NCBI RefSeq assembly: GCF_030692605.1
Contig: NZ_JAUYUD010000106.1
Location: 1-64,000 of the forward strand
Length of the DNA: 64,000 nt
Reading direction: 5' to 3'
Source: Lutibacter sp.
GTDB lineage: Bacteria > Bacteroidota > Bacteroidia > Flavobacteriales > Flavobacteriaceae
The notes under the pieces were generated by a model, which searched no databases, was not told the DNA's origin, and saw only the letters and a list, made by a program, of their open reading frames with translations. The translations under genes and the position numbers were made by a program. Positions within the stretch are counted from its first letter, which is position 1. The number at the start of each line of letters is the position of its first letter. Positions 62,915 to 64,000 of the stretch are shown here, piece after piece.

Positions 62915-63574
62915 ATGAAAAATAAAATGTCAGCAAAATATTACGAACCAAAGGAAGAAAAAATCAATGTTATTACCCATAGTATTGGCCTGATTTTAAG
63001 TGTTGTTGCTCTAGTTTTATTGGTTGTAAACGCAAGTTTGTATGGTACTGCAAAGCACATTGTAAGTTTTAGTATTTATGGAGCAAGTTTAATTGTATTA
63101 TACTCAGCATCAACATTATATCATTATGTCCAAAGCCCTAATTTACGAATAAGACTCAATATCTTTGATCACGCCGCCATTTACGTTTTAATTGCAGGAA
63201 CCTATACTCCTTTTACCTTGGTAGTTTTAAAAGGCTGGGTTGGTTGGACTATTTTTGGGGTGGCTTGGGGGTTGGCAATTGGTGGAATTGTTTTTAAACT
63301 TTTTTTTACAGGGAGGTTCGATAAATTATCCACTGTAATGTATGTTTTAATGGGCTGGCTAATCATTTTCGCAGTAAAGCCACTTGTTGCTAATTTTGAA
63401 ACTTCTGGCCTACTTTGGCTACTTTTTGGAGGCATATTTTATACCGTTGGAGCCGTTCTTTATAGCATACAAAGCATAAAGTATAATCATGCTATTTTTC
63501 ATGTTTTTGTACTTTTAGGTAGTTTCAGCCATTTTGTGGCAATTTATTTTTATGTTTTACCAACATATAACTAA
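62915..63574 (+). CDS. hemolysin III (PAQR) family membrane protein
   Basis: The 219-aa protein has seven TM helices with the PAQR/YqfA motifs: an early EEKINVITHSIGLILS, STLYHY, FDHAAIYVLIAGTYTPF and the late HAIFHVFVLLGSFSHF. The histidines and aspartate form a metal site in PAQR relatives. A start 12 bases downstream (the second ATG) is also possible. Bacterial roles are unclear; the name hemolysin is historical. Confidence 0.92.
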   Translation: MKNKMSAKYYEPKEEKINVITHSIGLILSVVALVLLVVNASLYGTAKHIVSFSIYGASLIVLYSASTLYHYVQSPNLRIRLNIFDHAAIYVLIAGTYTPFTLVVLKGWVGWTIFGVAWGLAIGGIVFKLFFTGRFDKLSTVMYVLMGWLIIFAVKPLVANFETSGLLWLLFGGIFYTVGAVLYSIQSIKYNHAIFHVFVLLGSFSHFVAIYFYVLPTYN

Positions 63575-63690
63575 TAAAATTTAGTACTTTTATTGCGGAA
63601 ATGATAAAAATGATGCAAAAAATACTCTTTGTGGATATTTACAAATGTTGTAACTTGCAAAAAAATAACGCTTTAAAATAGTCCCTGATT

Positions 63691-64000
63691 ATGCTAAAAA
63701 TACTACTTGTTGATGATGAGAAAGATGCTCTCGAAGCTTTGGAATGGAAATTAAGCAATTACATTGATAATGTTGAAATTACCACATGTAATTCACCAAT
63801 AAAGGCTATAGACATTATAAATAACAATAAACCAGATGTGGTTTTTTTAGACATCCAAATGCCAGAAATGGATGGTTTTACGTTAATTGAAAAAGTAAAT
63901 AATAGAGATTTTAATTTAATTTTTACTACAGCTCATGACGAATTTGCTTTAAAAGCAATAAAAGTATCCGCAATAGATTACCTCCTTAAACCAGTTGATA
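63691..64000 (+). CDS. response regulator, N-terminal part (truncated by window end)
   Basis: The first 103 residues are a receiver: ILLVDDEKDA at the start, phospho-acceptor D in VVFLDIQMPEMDG, TTAHDEFA and the lysine of DYLLKPVD. The FALKAI..AIDYLLKPV phrase is typical of LytTR-type regulators (AlgR/LytR), so a LytTR DNA-binding domain is expected beyond the window. Start ATG at 63691. Confidence 0.85.
   Translation, partial: MLKILLVDDEKDALEALEWKLSNYIDNVEITTCNSPIKAIDIINNNKPDVVFLDIQMPEMDGFTLIEKVNNRDFNLIFTTAHDEFALKAIKVSAIDYLLKPVD

Noticed and set aside
63601-63681. 26-codon ORF before the last response regulator
   Set aside because: Short, no recognisable features, lies in the leader of the regulator; likely chance.

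Overview
The window looks like a stretch of chromosome from an AT-rich member of the Bacteroidetes, most likely family Flavobacteriaceae. Evidence: low G+C throughout, TAnnTTTG-type -7 promoter elements, few Shine-Dalgarno sequences, and a lineage-typical gene set (DUF4175 giant coiled-coil protein, GIN/DUF2807 protein, TTG-started MOP flippase, NrfHA with CcsBA-type cytochrome assembly). It is mostly core genome. I see no tRNA, rRNA, IS element, prophage or CRISPR array.

Layout. 0.2-9 kb: a degenerate dispersed repeat, a GreA/B-like protein, a YhcC-type radical SAM protein, a saccharopine dehydrogenase-like enzyme, DNA polymerase IV, glutamate dehydrogenase and a 1010-aa receiver/ATP-grasp protein. 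9.3-20.9 kb: pheS, a lactonase, a hybrid histidine kinase, a HemG-like flavodoxin, gpsA, and a flippase-esterase-dut-TSUP run. 20.8-29.6 kb: a long minus-strand block with a RimK/RimB/deacylase/ABC operon, recA, a CDF-GNAT-Nudix operon, rpiB and a lipid kinase. Inside it, at 27.95-28.44 kb, is a non-coding AT-rich region with a perfect DnaA box, five DnaA-like nonamers and a 17-bp perfect palindrome, which I propose as the replication origin. Transcription is mainly minus to its left and plus to its right. Two parS-like palindromes flank mnmG 20 kb away, which fits an origin-proximal domain.

29.7-38.8 kb: rnr, a GIN-domain protein, tatA, a YbjQ/SPFH pair, a Tat-dependent two-subunit molybdenum hydroxylase, and gltX carrying an in-frame copy of a dispersed palindromic repeat. 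39.3-43.3 kb is the most unusual locus: a 142-aa protein and two mini-ORFs, each ending in a YPQ-containing tail and each lying just upstream of one of three paralogous ~210-aa seven-TM proteins, followed by a histidine kinase without a sensory domain and a NarL-type regulator. Three 182-bp tandem repeats follow (43.37-43.86 kb).

44-64 kb: DUF4175 protein, ybeY, mnmG, a methyltransferase, an OmpH-like lipoprotein, holB, pgk, an aldo/keto reductase, then an nrfHA-ccsBA ammonifying nitrite reductase cluster behind an FNR-like operator, trpS, an acyltransferase, a hemolysin III-like protein and a LytTR-type receiver cut by the window end. The nrf cluster and the FNR-like site suggest a facultative respiratory lifestyle with nitrite ammonification.
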